From: Kumtagia yinganensis
Lineage (GTDB): Bacteria > Pseudomonadota > Alphaproteobacteria > Rhizobiales > Rhizobiaceae
Reading direction: 5' to 3'
Length of the DNA stretch: 64,000 nt
NCBI RefSeq assembly: GCF_040081985.1
Contig: NZ_JBEBMH010000020.1
Span: forward strand, 1 to 64,000
In this document: positions 1 through 8,534 of the stretch, piece after piece
Numbering within the stretch: position 1 is the first letter of the stretch
Layout: every line of letters begins with the position of its first letter
Translations under genes and position numbers: made by a program
The notes under the pieces: model-generated
The model's input: the letters and a program-made list of their open reading frames with translations, nothing else
Told to the model about the DNA's origin: nothing
Database searches by the model: none

Positions 1-192
1 CGATCGCCTAACTCACCATTGCCATATCCTGGAGACCGGAAACGACAGCTTCCGCTTCAGGAACAGTTCGGCAAAACCCGTCAAACCCGCGAAGGAGAAA
101 ACCAAAAACTTGACCCCGACCTGACCCAGACCCATCATCCACCCGGGTCAGTTCTCAGTGGAAACCCCGGGTCAGTTCTTCGCGGAAATCAA
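1..192 (+). mobile_element. Terminal part of an IS21-family element
   Basis: The left edge of the window lies inside an IS21-type insertion sequence. It contains the end of istB, followed by two near-identical 22-bp repeats at 143-164 and 167-188 with a 24-bp period, each starting ccgggtcagttct and ending ggaaa. Multiple short direct repeats at the tip are typical of IS21 ends, where the IstA transposase binds. The exact tip is taken as about 192, just before sequence that reads as a different coding frame. The rest of the element (istA and most of istB) is outside the window. Confidence 0.75.
2..124 (+). CDS. istB: IstB-like ATPase, C-terminal end only (partial)
   Basis: Frame 2 from the first base gives 40 residues and a stop at 122-124. 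It begins DRLTHHCHILETGNDSFRFR, which matches the conserved C terminus of IstB, the AAA+ helper ATPase of IS21-family transposition (usual pattern RLTHHCxIxETGNxSxRF). A Lys-rich tail follows. Only the last part of the roughly 250-aa protein is in the window. It sits directly before the terminal repeats, as expected for the distal gene of an IS21 element. Confidence 0.75.
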   Translation, partial: DRLTHHCHILETGNDSFRFRNSSAKPVKPAKEKTKNLTPT

Positions 193-273
193 CAGTCCGA
201 GGTCGACTTTGCGCTGGTTGGGAAGGGCGTCTCCATCATCGCCATGGATGAGCAGGGGAGGCCCTCTCCATGA
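193..273 (+). pseudogene. 3' remnant of a gene cut by the IS21 element
   Basis: Just beyond the IS tip an open frame reads SEVDFALVGKGVSIIAMDEQ and ends at a TGA (271-273) that overlaps the ATG of the phospholipase-D-like gene as ATGA. That overlap suggests a translationally coupled upstream gene whose body was displaced by the IS insertion, leaving about 26 codons. The family cannot be recognised from so little. It could instead be chance coding in a spacer, but the exact stop/start overlap argues for a real operon partner. Confidence 0.4.
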
Positions 274-2009
274 ACAACATCTACATTCCGGCCTGGCACT
301 ATCGCGCACCCGGCATCGTCCAGCGGACCTGGGGCTGGAGCCCGGTCGAGGAAATGATCCTGCTGTCCCTGGACCGAAGCCCGGGGACGATCAATCACGT
401 CTCCGAGACGCTCAAGATCCCCCGACAGGTGGTCGGCTCCACCGTAGCGCGGCTTATGCAGTTCGGGCTTGTTGAAGTCCGGCTCTCGCCCCATCCAGTC
501 CTCGTCACCAGCAGTATTGGTCATGACTTCATCCGCACCGGCCGCGCTCTTCCTGAACGCTCGGCCGATCGTGAGATCGGCATCAGTGTGGTCTACGAAA
601 AGGTCGGACTGTCCGTCTTCAGGACGAGGGACGTTGACACGATCCCAGTCACCAAGCTTCCTGCCAAGGGCGCAATCATTCGGTTTCCGGAAGGGGAGCC
701 GCCAGAGACGCATTATTCGATGATGCAACGGGTCAACGAGTTCATGGTCGGAATGCTGAGGCCCGGAGAATGGCTGCGCGGCGTGCAGGCCAACAGCTCC
801 TTCCTGGAGGCGAAATTCCTCGTGCTCGATCTCGATGAGATCGGTGCCGGCGTCTTTCCGCAAGGTGCCAGCGACCAACTCGTCGAGGCCCTCAAAGCGA
901 CAATCAAGACCGGCGTTCTACCGAAGACCACCACACCGCCACCCGAGCGTCCCGTATCTATCCAGACCCGGTTGAGCGCCAAGGACATCGTCGTCGGAGC
1001 CGAGCAGCACTTGCAACGCTTCGAGCAGATTGTTGGCGCCGCCAAGTCCAACATAATCATCCTGTCCACGTTCGTGGCTTCTCAGTCCGATGAACAGGGC
1101 CGTGATCGTCGGGAACGCATCGTGCGAGCCCTGGAGGATGCGTGTAAGCGCGGCGTGAGATGCCACCTCTTCTTCGGCACGTCGCTCGATCGCGCCAAGC
1201 ACGCCGCGGCCATGCAGGAACTCTATCTGCGCCTGTCCGCTGCACGGCAAACCAGGGGATTTCTTCTGGTGCAGAGGGATCCGGTCGAGAGCCATGCCAA
1301 GTTCCTCGTTGCCGACGACGGCCACGACGGCGCGGTGGTGCTGATGGGATCGTGCAATTGGCTCCACTCTCCCTTCTCGGCCGTTGAGGTTTCAGCCGAA
1401 CTCAAAGAACCCAACGCGGTCGCAGAAGGGCTGGATCTGCTCCGCGAGATTGTGTCCAGGCTCTCAAGCGCCAGCCGATCCGTGGAGGCACTGCAGTTCA
1501 TGGCGTCCGAGCTGCGGCGCCAGCGAAACATGCTGTCGACATCTGAAGAGGCGCAGGCGCCGGCAGCGACGCTTACGATCCTGCTTGCCGCTGACCATGA
1601 GCGCCTGCTGCGCGCTGCGGCCCACGATGCGCAACAGCGCTTCGTCTGCTGTACCAACAAGGTGGGCGCGAACATGGTGCCGGCGCTGTTCGATCCCGCC
1701 GAAGTCGCAGGCCGGCGTCTCGGCGACGTTCGCATCTACTATTCGCGCCGGACCGGCCCGGTGAAGCGCAGCCACGTCACAAAACACCGCGAAAGGCTCC
1801 ACGGCATAGTGGAGCTCACAGGTGTGCCCGAACCCCAGTTGCATGCGAAGTTTCTGGCTTGGGACACCGACCATGTCGTCGTCAGCAGTCTAAACTGGGG
1901 ATCACAGTCTCGCCTCGAGGGCAACCCACTCGATGAAATCGGGCTCTATCTGGAGGGGCCCAACCTGGCGACGTCGCTGCTCAAGACCTTCGAGCATGAA
2001 CTCGAATGA
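270..2009 (+). CDS. Phospholipase D-like protein with N-terminal winged helix
   Basis: The protein has 579 residues. Residues about 25-90 look like a winged-helix domain (SPVEEMILLSLDRSPGTINH and following). Two PLD-like repeats follow: SHAKFLVADD with the HxK at about 342-344 and a downstream GSCNW, and LHAKFLAWD with the HxK at about 525-527 and a downstream SSLNWGS. These HxK plus distal Asn/Ser features are those of PLD-superfamily nucleases and phosphodiesterases; paired repeats normally form one active site. No signal peptide is visible, so it should act in the cytoplasm. It is convergent with the helicase gene, 18 bp apart. The role is inferred: HxK proteins next to helicases often belong to DNA-processing or phage-defence loci. 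Start chosen at the ATG overlapping the upstream stop. Confidence 0.75.
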   Translation: MNNIYIPAWHYRAPGIVQRTWGWSPVEEMILLSLDRSPGTINHVSETLKIPRQVVGSTVARLMQFGLVEVRLSPHPVLVTSSIGHDFIRTGRALPERSADREIGISVVYEKVGLSVFRTRDVDTIPVTKLPAKGAIIRFPEGEPPETHYSMMQRVNEFMVGMLRPGEWLRGVQANSSFLEAKFLVLDLDEIGAGVFPQGASDQLVEALKATIKTGVLPKTTTPPPERPVSIQTRLSAKDIVVGAEQHLQRFEQIVGAAKSNIIILSTFVASQSDEQGRDRRERIVRALEDACKRGVRCHLFFGTSLDRAKHAAAMQELYLRLSAARQTRGFLLVQRDPVESHAKFLVADDGHDGAVVLMGSCNWLHSPFSAVEVSAELKEPNAVAEGLDLLREIVSRLSSASRSVEALQFMASELRRQRNMLSTSEEAQAPAATLTILLAADHERLLRAAAHDAQQRFVCCTNKVGANMVPALFDPAEVAGRRLGDVRIYYSRRTGPVKRSHVTKHRERLHGIVELTGVPEPQLHAKFLAWDTDHVVVSSLNWGSQSRLEGNPLDEIGLYLEGPNLATSLLKTFEHELE

Positions 2010-2027
2010 AATGGCCGCAGTGATCCT

Positions 2028-4763
2028 CTATCTCAGCGGCGCTGTGTGCTCGCAGTCCGGGAACTGGCTACAGCCCAGAAAGCGGCGATTGGCAGGTCCG
2101 CTTCGCTCGACCAGGTGACCGGCCCGACACGCTGGGCATTGTAGCAAAAGCTCGCCGTCTATCGTCTCGAAGCGCAGATCGTCACTAGCAATCTCGGAGA
2201 GCTCACGGATGTAGCGTGAGGGTTGCCTCGCGTTGGTGAGCAGGAAGACGCCGCGGCTCGCGCGGGTCAGGGCGACGTAGAACAGCCGCCGCTCCTCCGC
2301 ATATTCGAACGTTTCCGGTCGCGGCATCACAAGATTGAGCAGCTCATCATCCTCGATCTGGCTCGGCACCCCGTAGTCGCCTTCGCTGACATCGAGCAGG
2401 ATCGTGTAGTCCGCTTCCAACCCCTTGGCCCGATGGAACGACAGGCCCGACACCTCGATGTTGTCGAACCGGGGCGTTGAACCCTTGAACGGGTCGAGCT
2501 GGTTGTAACGCCATAGCACCATCACCTTGAGTTTCTGGCGCGTATCGCTCCGCCACTGTTCCGAGAGACCGCCGAGGAAGCTGTCTAGGCGCCTCAAGAG
2601 GCGCCAGCAGGCGTCGCCAAAGTTGGGTTTGACTCCATCGCCCTCGATCGGAACAACCCGGATCGACCTGGCGATCGCCGCCCGCGCCGAGCGTACCGAC
2701 TTCTTGAGCTGCTCGGGGTTGCGCTGAACGAAGTTCGCGGCCGTTTCGGCAATGAGCTGGTTGCAGCGATAGGTCTGCTCAAGCCGGCCCTGCCAGCTCG
2801 CGCCGAAGTTTGCTTCGAACTGCGTGAAAATCGTGATGTCGGAACCAGCAAACCGGTAGATCGACTGCCAGTCATCGCCGACGGCGAATGTCTTTGTGAA
2901 TCGTCTCTGGTGCTTCAGCGCCTTCACGAGGTTCGCACTCGGCTCGGAAATATCCTGGAACTCATCGGCAAGGATCAGGGCGTAGGGGCTCTGATACCTC
3001 CCGGTTTCTACGAGGCGCGTCGCATTGGCGATCATCGAGTCGAAATCGATGCGGTTGGCTTCCTCGAGCCTTCGGGAATAGGCTTGGGTGATGATCCACA
3101 CCGCCCGCGCAAATTGCTTGGCACGGGTCTGATCGTGCAGCGATCCTGCGCGATCGAGCAGCATTTCGAGGGTCAGATGACTGGCGCGGATATGCTTGAT
3201 GCAGACCGCGATCAGCTTGTGATAGTGCTTGACCGCCACCGGCTCGAGGGCGTGGACGATGGCAGAGTAGCCTTTGCGCTGAAATGGGATGTTGCGCTTG
3301 GAAAGTTCGGCTTCGAGCGTCTCGACGAGGGTGCCATTCTGCGCCTGTGCCGACGTCGTTTCGAATACGTCCAGCTTCGCCACGCGATATGAAGCCCGCT
3401 TGCTTTGGGCGTGTTCGACGTAGTTGGCGAAGGGCGACGAGCCGTCGGCATTGATCGCAAGATGCTCGTGGATCGTGTGGCTTGCCGGATAGTAGAAGTC
3501 CGGATGCAGGTGCCTGGTTGCGCCCTCTTCATCCTCGACCGCAACCTGCCGCTCGTACTCGAATTCCACCGAGTGCAGCCAGAGCCAGTTGACAATGGTC
3601 TGCTCCTGCAACGACTTCACAAAGACACCGGCCATCGTGCCGATCGTCGCGTTACCCCTGCGCCTGCGCACCGACAAATAGCGATCGTGATCGGCCTTCG
3701 TATCGAAGGCTTCGGCTGGGATATCGGCCTTGGGATAGAGGACAAGAAGATCGATCCAAATCTTGGCGAACTCATGATTCGAGCCGAGCAGGTCCTCGAT
3801 GATCGCCTCGATGACCTTGGCCTCACCAGCGGGGTGCTCTACCCAGTCGGCAAGTTGGGGCGGACGGCCTTCAGTCTCTTCGATGATGCTGCGGCCCAGC
3901 GCGTGAAAGGTTGTGACGCGGCATTTCAGGTTCGCCACATCGACGCCGAGCTGACGGGCGATCCGTTCCTTTAGGTCCTCGGCCGCGCTCTTGTTGAAGG
4001 CAAGCACGAGGATCTCATCCGGGCGCTGAAGCTGCTTGGCGAGGACATACGCGACCTTGCCGACCATCGTTGCGGACTTGCCTGAGCCGGCCGACGCGAC
4101 GAGCAGGTTGTTGTCCTCGAGCCTGATGCAGGCTTCTCGCTGTTGGTCGGAGAGGGATCGTCCATCGAGATCATCGAAGAATCGGCGGTACCTGGAGAGT
4201 TCGGCACCGACAAACTCGTCATTGTATCGGTGCCGAACGTTCACATCCGTGAGGAAGGCGAGCGACGCAGGCAAGGTTGCCTTCAAGCCTGGCGGCATCA
4301 TCTGCGGATCGAAGAGCGGATGGGACAACGCCGTTGCCGCGTCGCCAGGAACGTCCGCAATGGCCCGCGCAAGATCGGCGTGGGCGAGATACTGCCGCTG
4401 ATCATCCGTGATTGCCCGAAGGCGGATGTCCACTTCGCCCAGCTGGTCCGCGTGGGATGCAATCTGTTCGGACAGGTGGTTGTTGACGAAGCGATAGAGA
4501 TCGGCGGCGAGTTGCTGGGCAGCCTGTTCTCCGAGACAGGCAAGACTGTCGACCCGATGGTGGGATCGCACGTCGACGTAGTGCCAAAGCAGCGCCTTGC
4601 TCACTGAGATGGCCGTTACATCGAGGCATGCCACGTCCATGCTTCCGGACGAGACCAGTCGCAGTCGGTCCGGCGTCGACGGATTGAGCACGAGCTTCCA
4701 GCGTCCCGACGGTAGAAATCGGGCGAAAAAACCAGGGCGATATGTTCGGCTGCGTCCAGACAT
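2028..4763 (-). CDS. UvrD/HelD-like superfamily 1 DNA helicase with C-terminal zinc finger
   Basis: The protein has 911 residues with SF1A helicase motifs: Walker A ASAGSGKSAT at about 223-232, motif Ia VLAFNKSAAEDLKERI, Walker B/motif II LADEFQD at about 598-604, motif III VGDDWQSIYRFAGSD at about 628-642, motif IV QTYRCN near 663, and a C-terminal VALTRA motif VI. Between motifs Ia and II is an insertion with HPDFYYP and HEHLAI segments, like the nuclease-like insertion of E. coli helicase IV. The tail (about 870-910) holds CPAC and a second cysteine pair, resembling a topoisomerase C4 zinc finger. The N-terminal 200 residues match the HelD-type extension. It is probably an ATP-dependent 3'-5' DNA translocase. 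It is encoded convergently to the PLD gene and next to an integrase, which suits a mobile defence or repair module. Confidence 0.85.
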   Translation of the reverse strand: MSGRSRTYRPGFFARFLPSGRWKLVLNPSTPDRLRLVSSGSMDVACLDVTAISVSKALLWHYVDVRSHHRVDSLACLGEQAAQQLAADLYRFVNNHLSEQIASHADQLGEVDIRLRAITDDQRQYLAHADLARAIADVPGDAATALSHPLFDPQMMPPGLKATLPASLAFLTDVNVRHRYNDEFVGAELSRYRRFFDDLDGRSLSDQQREACIRLEDNNLLVASAGSGKSATMVGKVAYVLAKQLQRPDEILVLAFNKSAAEDLKERIARQLGVDVANLKCRVTTFHALGRSIIEETEGRPPQLADWVEHPAGEAKVIEAIIEDLLGSNHEFAKIWIDLLVLYPKADIPAEAFDTKADHDRYLSVRRRRGNATIGTMAGVFVKSLQEQTIVNWLWLHSVEFEYERQVAVEDEEGATRHLHPDFYYPASHTIHEHLAINADGSSPFANYVEHAQSKRASYRVAKLDVFETTSAQAQNGTLVETLEAELSKRNIPFQRKGYSAIVHALEPVAVKHYHKLIAVCIKHIRASHLTLEMLLDRAGSLHDQTRAKQFARAVWIITQAYSRRLEEANRIDFDSMIANATRLVETGRYQSPYALILADEFQDISEPSANLVKALKHQRRFTKTFAVGDDWQSIYRFAGSDITIFTQFEANFGASWQGRLEQTYRCNQLIAETAANFVQRNPEQLKKSVRSARAAIARSIRVVPIEGDGVKPNFGDACWRLLRRLDSFLGGLSEQWRSDTRQKLKVMVLWRYNQLDPFKGSTPRFDNIEVSGLSFHRAKGLEADYTILLDVSEGDYGVPSQIEDDELLNLVMPRPETFEYAEERRLFYVALTRASRGVFLLTNARQPSRYIRELSEIASDDLRFETIDGELLLQCPACRAGHLVERSGPANRRFLGCSQFPDCEHTAPLR

Positions 4764-4888
4764 TCTGGACTAGGTGCCACAACAATGGCAGCGTCGTCAC
4801 GATGGCACGATTATACCATCGCGACCACGGCAGTTACGAAGAGCGACTGGCAGCCTCGCCGAGAACGGCTTCGCCGTATCTAGTGCCG

Positions 4889-6088
4889 CTAGTTTGAAAC
4901 GACATAGACGTGGCCCTCGACGTCCTCTCCACGATCCCGGCGGACCAGAACGGGCCGGATCCAGATCAGCCGGCGTTCGAGATTACCCGCGCCATGGGCC
5001 TGCCGCCGCCAATGTCCTCGGCGCCAATGCGGCAGCAATTCGCGGCCGGATGGCATTGTAAGATCGGCTTGGGCTTCGGCGGTGTTCGGCGCGTTCAGTT
5101 GCAGAGTTATGTTTCGCGCCGAAAAGAAGCCCCTTTCCGCCAATTGTCCCATTGCGGTTCGGCGACGCTTGGGGGTGGGCCCGTGCAGAGCCCCGTCGAC
5201 AAGCGACTGAGGCGCGTCCGTCGGCCAGGTCGGTTCGGAGGCGACGGGCTCGGCCGATAGCAGGCAGATCGCGTTGCAGAGGAGCGCCAGCACGCTGCGC
5301 ATCGTTGGCAACGCCAGGACATTGAAGGCCGCGGCACGCTCAAAGCCGGTGGTCACTGGTTCCTCTACCAAGTATCCATCTTCGGCGGCTTGCCGGATTC
5401 CATCGACGAGCGCGGCTTGGGCTTCCGGGTCGGCCTCGAGAGCGATGTCGCTCGACGTCGTTGCGCGTTCGATTGCAGCTTCGAGCGTGTCTTGGACATT
5501 CGCCAAGATCTTGAGCGGGGCGTAGAAATGCGGTTCGGGATCGGCGATCCAGGCCGACTTTGCCCGAGTGGGGCTCTCCGTGCGTCGGGTCGTGACGTAG
5601 AACGTCAGGTAACGTTGAGGCCCAGCATCGTCGTCGATCGTGAACGTCTCGACATAGGCGCCATCGATTACGTTCGGAAGGCCGGGCAGACCAACCGAGA
5701 GGCCCCCAGCGAATGCAAGATAGAAGGCCCGGAACGGAAGCCGGATGTCGGCAAGCCGGATATCGCCGAGATCGGTCCGTCCAAGAAGGGCAGTCACCTC
5801 GCTCGGCAGGAGGAATGAATTGCGCCCGGCGCTGGCGAAATTCGCAATATGCGCGAGCGTGCTGACGGTCTTGTTCACCACATCCATGGTGGATGGGCGC
5901 TGCTCTAAAGCCATCCGGCCGAGGCCGGCATTGTAGAGCTCGACCACCTTTTCGGTCATCGCGTCCAGAGTCGCGCTACGCAGCAGGCCCTGCGGGTCGC
6001 GCCGAACGGCCTGCTGAACGATCCGTTCGGAGCCCGGAACGGCACGCAGGAAGCGCATGGGGTGAACGTCTTCGGCGCGAAAACTCAT
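4889..6088 (-). CDS. Conserved hypothetical protein, 399 aa
   Basis: I do not recognise a named family. The protein is soluble, with no signal peptide. Its N-terminal half is helical with short hydrophobic patches (for example PFRAFYLAFAGGLSVG). The C terminus carries HWRRGHWRRQAHGAG followed by RRLIWIRPVL; a GHWRRQ...G...IWI.P pattern recurs at the C termini of uncharacterised proteins in plasmids and mobile elements. It is transcribed in the same direction as the helicase, 125 bp upstream of it, so the two may share a transcript. Position between helicase and integrase suggests it belongs to the cargo of element 1. Function unknown. Confidence 0.6.
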   Translation of the reverse strand: MSFRAEDVHPMRFLRAVPGSERIVQQAVRRDPQGLLRSATLDAMTEKVVELYNAGLGRMALEQRPSTMDVVNKTVSTLAHIANFASAGRNSFLLPSEVTALLGRTDLGDIRLADIRLPFRAFYLAFAGGLSVGLPGLPNVIDGAYVETFTIDDDAGPQRYLTFYVTTRRTESPTRAKSAWIADPEPHFYAPLKILANVQDTLEAAIERATTSSDIALEADPEAQAALVDGIRQAAEDGYLVEEPVTTGFERAAAFNVLALPTMRSVLALLCNAICLLSAEPVASEPTWPTDAPQSLVDGALHGPTPKRRRTAMGQLAERGFFSARNITLQLNAPNTAEAQADLTMPSGRELLPHWRRGHWRRQAHGAGNLERRLIWIRPVLVRRDRGEDVEGHVYVVSN

Positions 6089-6207
6089 AACTAGCTAGGA
6101 CTCCTCCATCGCTTTGGCAGCTGAGAAGCAGGACGCCAGGCACTCACCTGTCAAGTGCGGACCCGATCATCCTCATGCGAGTAGAGGCGATCCGCGACGA
6201 AGGCGCC

Positions 6208-7566
6208 TCACGCTGCCAGACGATGCTCTTCCTCGGATTGGCTCGCTGGTTCTCCCACGGCTTTGATCAGGAAGAGATCAAGCGCCGCTCGGCGGGAGTC
6301 ACGATCCATGGCGTAGGCCGTCTGCTTGAACTCGATGCCCTCCAGCAGCCCCTTGATGTAGCCGGAGATGGTGTCGGCGGCCATAATCAGCGCTGTGTCC
6401 ACGCTATGGATGTAATTGCTCGTTACGGAGCCCTTGGAGTGGCCGACCAGCGCGGCAATCGTCACCTCGGTGAAGCCAAGATCGTTGGCGATACTGGCAA
6501 AGCTGTGGCGCAGGACATGAGGTGTGACGTCGGAGAGGGGACTGTCCCTGAAGATCTGCTCCCAATGGTTCGGGAAGCTGCCGAACGCGTTGTTCTCGCG
6601 CTGACCGGGGAAGACGTAAGTGCCCACGGCGGTCTCGCGCCGCTCCTCTAGATATTCGACCACGGGCAGTCCGATTGCGCGAATGGATTCGCCTTCCTTG
6701 CTGTCCACGAGGCGCAGGCAGCTCCCTTCGGTGTCAGCCTCGATCCACATCAGGTTGATCATTTCCGAGCGGCGGCAGCCGGTGAGCGCGATCTGCCGTA
6801 TGATGTCGACCGTCATTTCGTACTTTTCGTTCTCCGCCGCCTCACGAAGCATCTGGCCTAGAACGCGGTATTCCGCTTCGCTCAGACGGCGTTTGCGGAC
6901 ATTATCTTTGGGCTTCTTTATGCCGTGCGCCGGATTCATCTCGATGATGCCGGTATCGACGGCAAAGGTGAGGATGCCGCCAAGCAAACCAACGGTACGC
7001 GTTGCTGTGCCGGCACCGCCGCGCACGATGGCCTTTCCGCGCAGTTTCTTCGTCTTGACGGCGACGCGGGTCTTTCCGGCCATGATGTCCTTGAGGACCT
7101 TGTTGATGTCGGCGCGGGTGAGATCCTTGACCCGTCGGGTGCCGATCAGCGGGATGATGTGCCGATTGATGCGGCCGGTGTCGGTGCCGACCGTCGTTGC
7201 CTTTTTGGGCCGTCCGCCTTTCCCGAGGATCAGCCCTGCCTCTAGATCGGCGAGGTAGAGTGTGCAGAGCTCCTTCACGGTGATCGACTTGTGATCGAGT
7301 TGACGCTCCTCGGCCGGATTCTCGCCCTGAGCCACGCGGCCGAACTGGACCTTTGCCTCCTGGCGCGCGGTCTCGGGTGTCCAGACGCCATGTAGACCGA
7401 TCGTGTAGCGGCGGGACCGGCCGAGCGCGCGATACTGGATGACGTAACTGCGCTTGCCGGAGGCGAAGACGCGCAAGCCGAAACCTGGTAGATCGTCATC
7501 CCAGATGACGTAGTCCTTATGGCGGATTTCGGAGGCATCTACGAGCCGTTTGGTGATCTTGGGCAT
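6208..7566 (-). CDS. int: Tyrosine recombinase (integrase) of element 1
   Basis: The protein has 452 residues with a DUF4102-like N-terminal arm-binding domain (DLPGFGLRVFASGKRSYVIQ), a central SAM-like core-binding domain and a C-terminal catalytic domain. Visible catalytic elements are TGCRRSEM (first Arg), HVLRHSFAS (HxxR) and LVGHSKGSVTSNYIH (His and nucleophilic Tyr). I chose MPKITKRL as the start, because AGGAGA lies 7 nt upstream and it aligns with the start of the second integrase. A longer frame begins at 7608. The gene reads away from the tRNA-derived repeat at 7748-7792, placing it at the end of element 1. It is roughly 70 percent identical by eye to the recombinase at 51612-52964, so both probably recognise the same tRNA-Arg site. 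Confidence 0.92.
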   Translation of the reverse strand: MPKITKRLVDASEIRHKDYVIWDDDLPGFGLRVFASGKRSYVIQYRALGRSRRYTIGLHGVWTPETARQEAKVQFGRVAQGENPAEERQLDHKSITVKELCTLYLADLEAGLILGKGGRPKKATTVGTDTGRINRHIIPLIGTRRVKDLTRADINKVLKDIMAGKTRVAVKTKKLRGKAIVRGGAGTATRTVGLLGGILTFAVDTGIIEMNPAHGIKKPKDNVRKRRLSEAEYRVLGQMLREAAENEKYEMTVDIIRQIALTGCRRSEMINLMWIEADTEGSCLRLVDSKEGESIRAIGLPVVEYLEERRETAVGTYVFPGQRENNAFGSFPNHWEQIFRDSPLSDVTPHVLRHSFASIANDLGFTEVTIAALVGHSKGSVTSNYIHSVDTALIMAADTISGYIKGLLEGIEFKQTAYAMDRDSRRAALDLFLIKAVGEPASQSEEEHRLAA

Positions 7567-7596
7567 AGCCGTTCTCCTGTCGGCCCTGGAATCCTG

Positions 7597-7616
7597 CGTA
7601 AGCACCACGTAAGCAC
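7597..7616. promoter_or_regulatory. Paired CGTAAGCAC repeats, candidate integrase arm sites
   Basis: CGTAAGCAC occurs at 7597-7605 and again at 7608-7616, 11 bp apart. The same motif pair with the same 11-bp phase lies between the second integrase and its repeat (52994-53013). Similar single copies sit to the right of each tRNA-derived repeat (7864-7871 and 53256-53263). Conservation of sequence, spacing and position suggests arm-type binding sites for the recombinase N-terminal domain. This is inference from pattern only. Confidence 0.5.
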
Positions 7617-7747
7617 GCGGGGGAAAGTCAGGGCGCAGTTTTGGATAGGAACGGTCGCTTCAAACGTGAAAAATATCCAGCGATTTCAAGTGGATATCGT
7701 ATTGTGGCGTGCCCTATCGCGTCTTTCGGATAAGGCAGGTTTAATTG

Positions 7748-7792
7748 CTCCGAAGGCAGGGGCCGTTGGTTCGAATCCAACCGGGTGCGCCA
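7748..7792 (+). repeat. attachment site 1: 3' half of tRNA-Arg(CCG)
   Basis: These 45 bp contain the anticodon loop ctCCGaa, the 3' anticodon stem ggcag, a complete T arm (gttgg, loop ttcgaat, ccaac) and the 3' acceptor strand ending in gCCA. The 5' half needed for a tRNA (it should begin gcacccg) is absent upstream, so this is not a tRNA gene. The same segment with two substitutions recurs at 53144-53188. It marks the junction of elements 1 and 2; the intact tRNA-Arg gene should lie to the left of the window. Confidence 0.85.
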
Positions 7793-7975
7793 AAATTATC
7801 ATGTGTCTCCAATAGCTTACTTGAATATGTGCGGCGGTTTGCTGTGTGTCGGGGCAACCTTCGCGTAAGCGGAACACCTTGGTTTTTCGCTTCCTTCTGC
7901 CGGTGCTGCCGTGTGTACCAGCGCGTAAACCACTGATTTCGTTGCGGAGGGCATTCGAGACGAGCCAGAAAATGC

Positions 7976-8005
7976 TTGATCGCTGCCCAGGTGGGCAGCG
8001 ATCAA
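7976..8005 (-). terminator. Hairpin terminator after the SRPBCC gene
   Basis: A perfect 13-bp stem (7976-7988 and 7993-8005) with a 4-nt loop lies 40 bp beyond the stop of the minus-strand SRPBCC gene. On the minus strand it is followed by gcattttct, a weak T-tract. It probably ends the ArsR-SRPBCC transcript. Confidence 0.65.
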
Positions 8006-8045
8006 AGGCGACTGAAATTCGGAACTGCTCTCGCGGTGCAGCTTC

Positions 8046-8531
8046 TCAGGCACGGGGTCCAAACAGTTCAGCGTAACGCTGGAGGTAGAGCGGCCAGCCT
8101 CCATCGGCGGCAACCCCATCGCGCACGCTTTCCCAGCCTCCACCGTGGCGTTCGAGCTTCCGGTGCTCAAGGTCGAGGCGAGTACGGTTTCCGGTCTCGG
8201 CAGTGAAGCGGACTTCCCACTCGCTGGCGTTGTTGGGATCGGTTTCAAGCCGCCATTGAGGACTAATGTCCCAGGTCAGGAGCACACGGTTCGGCGGCTC
8301 ATATGCGAGCACACGTGCCCACCGACACTCGCTTCCATCCGCGCCACGGTCAACGATATGGCCACCGACGCGCGGCTCGAACACCGTCTCAGAAATCGGC
8401 GCCGGAAGCAGGTTGTGCTCTTTAGGCTTGAACTTGCCAAAATCCTCGGTGAAGACCTTAAAGGCTCGCTCAATCGGCGCGTCGACCACGATCGAGTGTC
8501 TGACGACGGTTTCTGGTGCGTGCATGTTCAT
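8046..8531 (-). CDS. SRPBCC (AHSA1/START-like) family protein
   Basis: The protein has 161 residues with the SRPBCC fold pattern of the AHSA1-like group: an N-terminal strand HSIVVDAPIERAFKVFTEDF, a central GGHIVDRGADGSECRWARVL segment, PPNRVLLTWDISP, and a C-terminal helix ending DGGWPLYLQRYAEL. Such proteins bind hydrophobic ligands in a cavity; their substrates are mostly unknown. The start lies 3 bp after the upstream ArsR stop, with AAGGA placed inside the end of the ArsR gene, so the two are co-transcribed and probably coupled. ArsR-SRPBCC pairs are common, and the regulator presumably controls this gene. Confidence 0.85.
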   Translation of the reverse strand: MNMHAPETVVRHSIVVDAPIERAFKVFTEDFGKFKPKEHNLLPAPISETVFEPRVGGHIVDRGADGSECRWARVLAYEPPNRVLLTWDISPQWRLETDPNNASEWEVRFTAETGNRTRLDLEHRKLERHGGGWESVRDGVAADGGWPLYLQRYAELFGPRA

Positions 8532-8534
8532 TGT

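Noticed and set aside
7748..7792. A tRNA-Arg gene
   Set aside because: Only the 3' half is present. The expected gcacccg acceptor strand and the D arm are not found upstream, here or at 53144.
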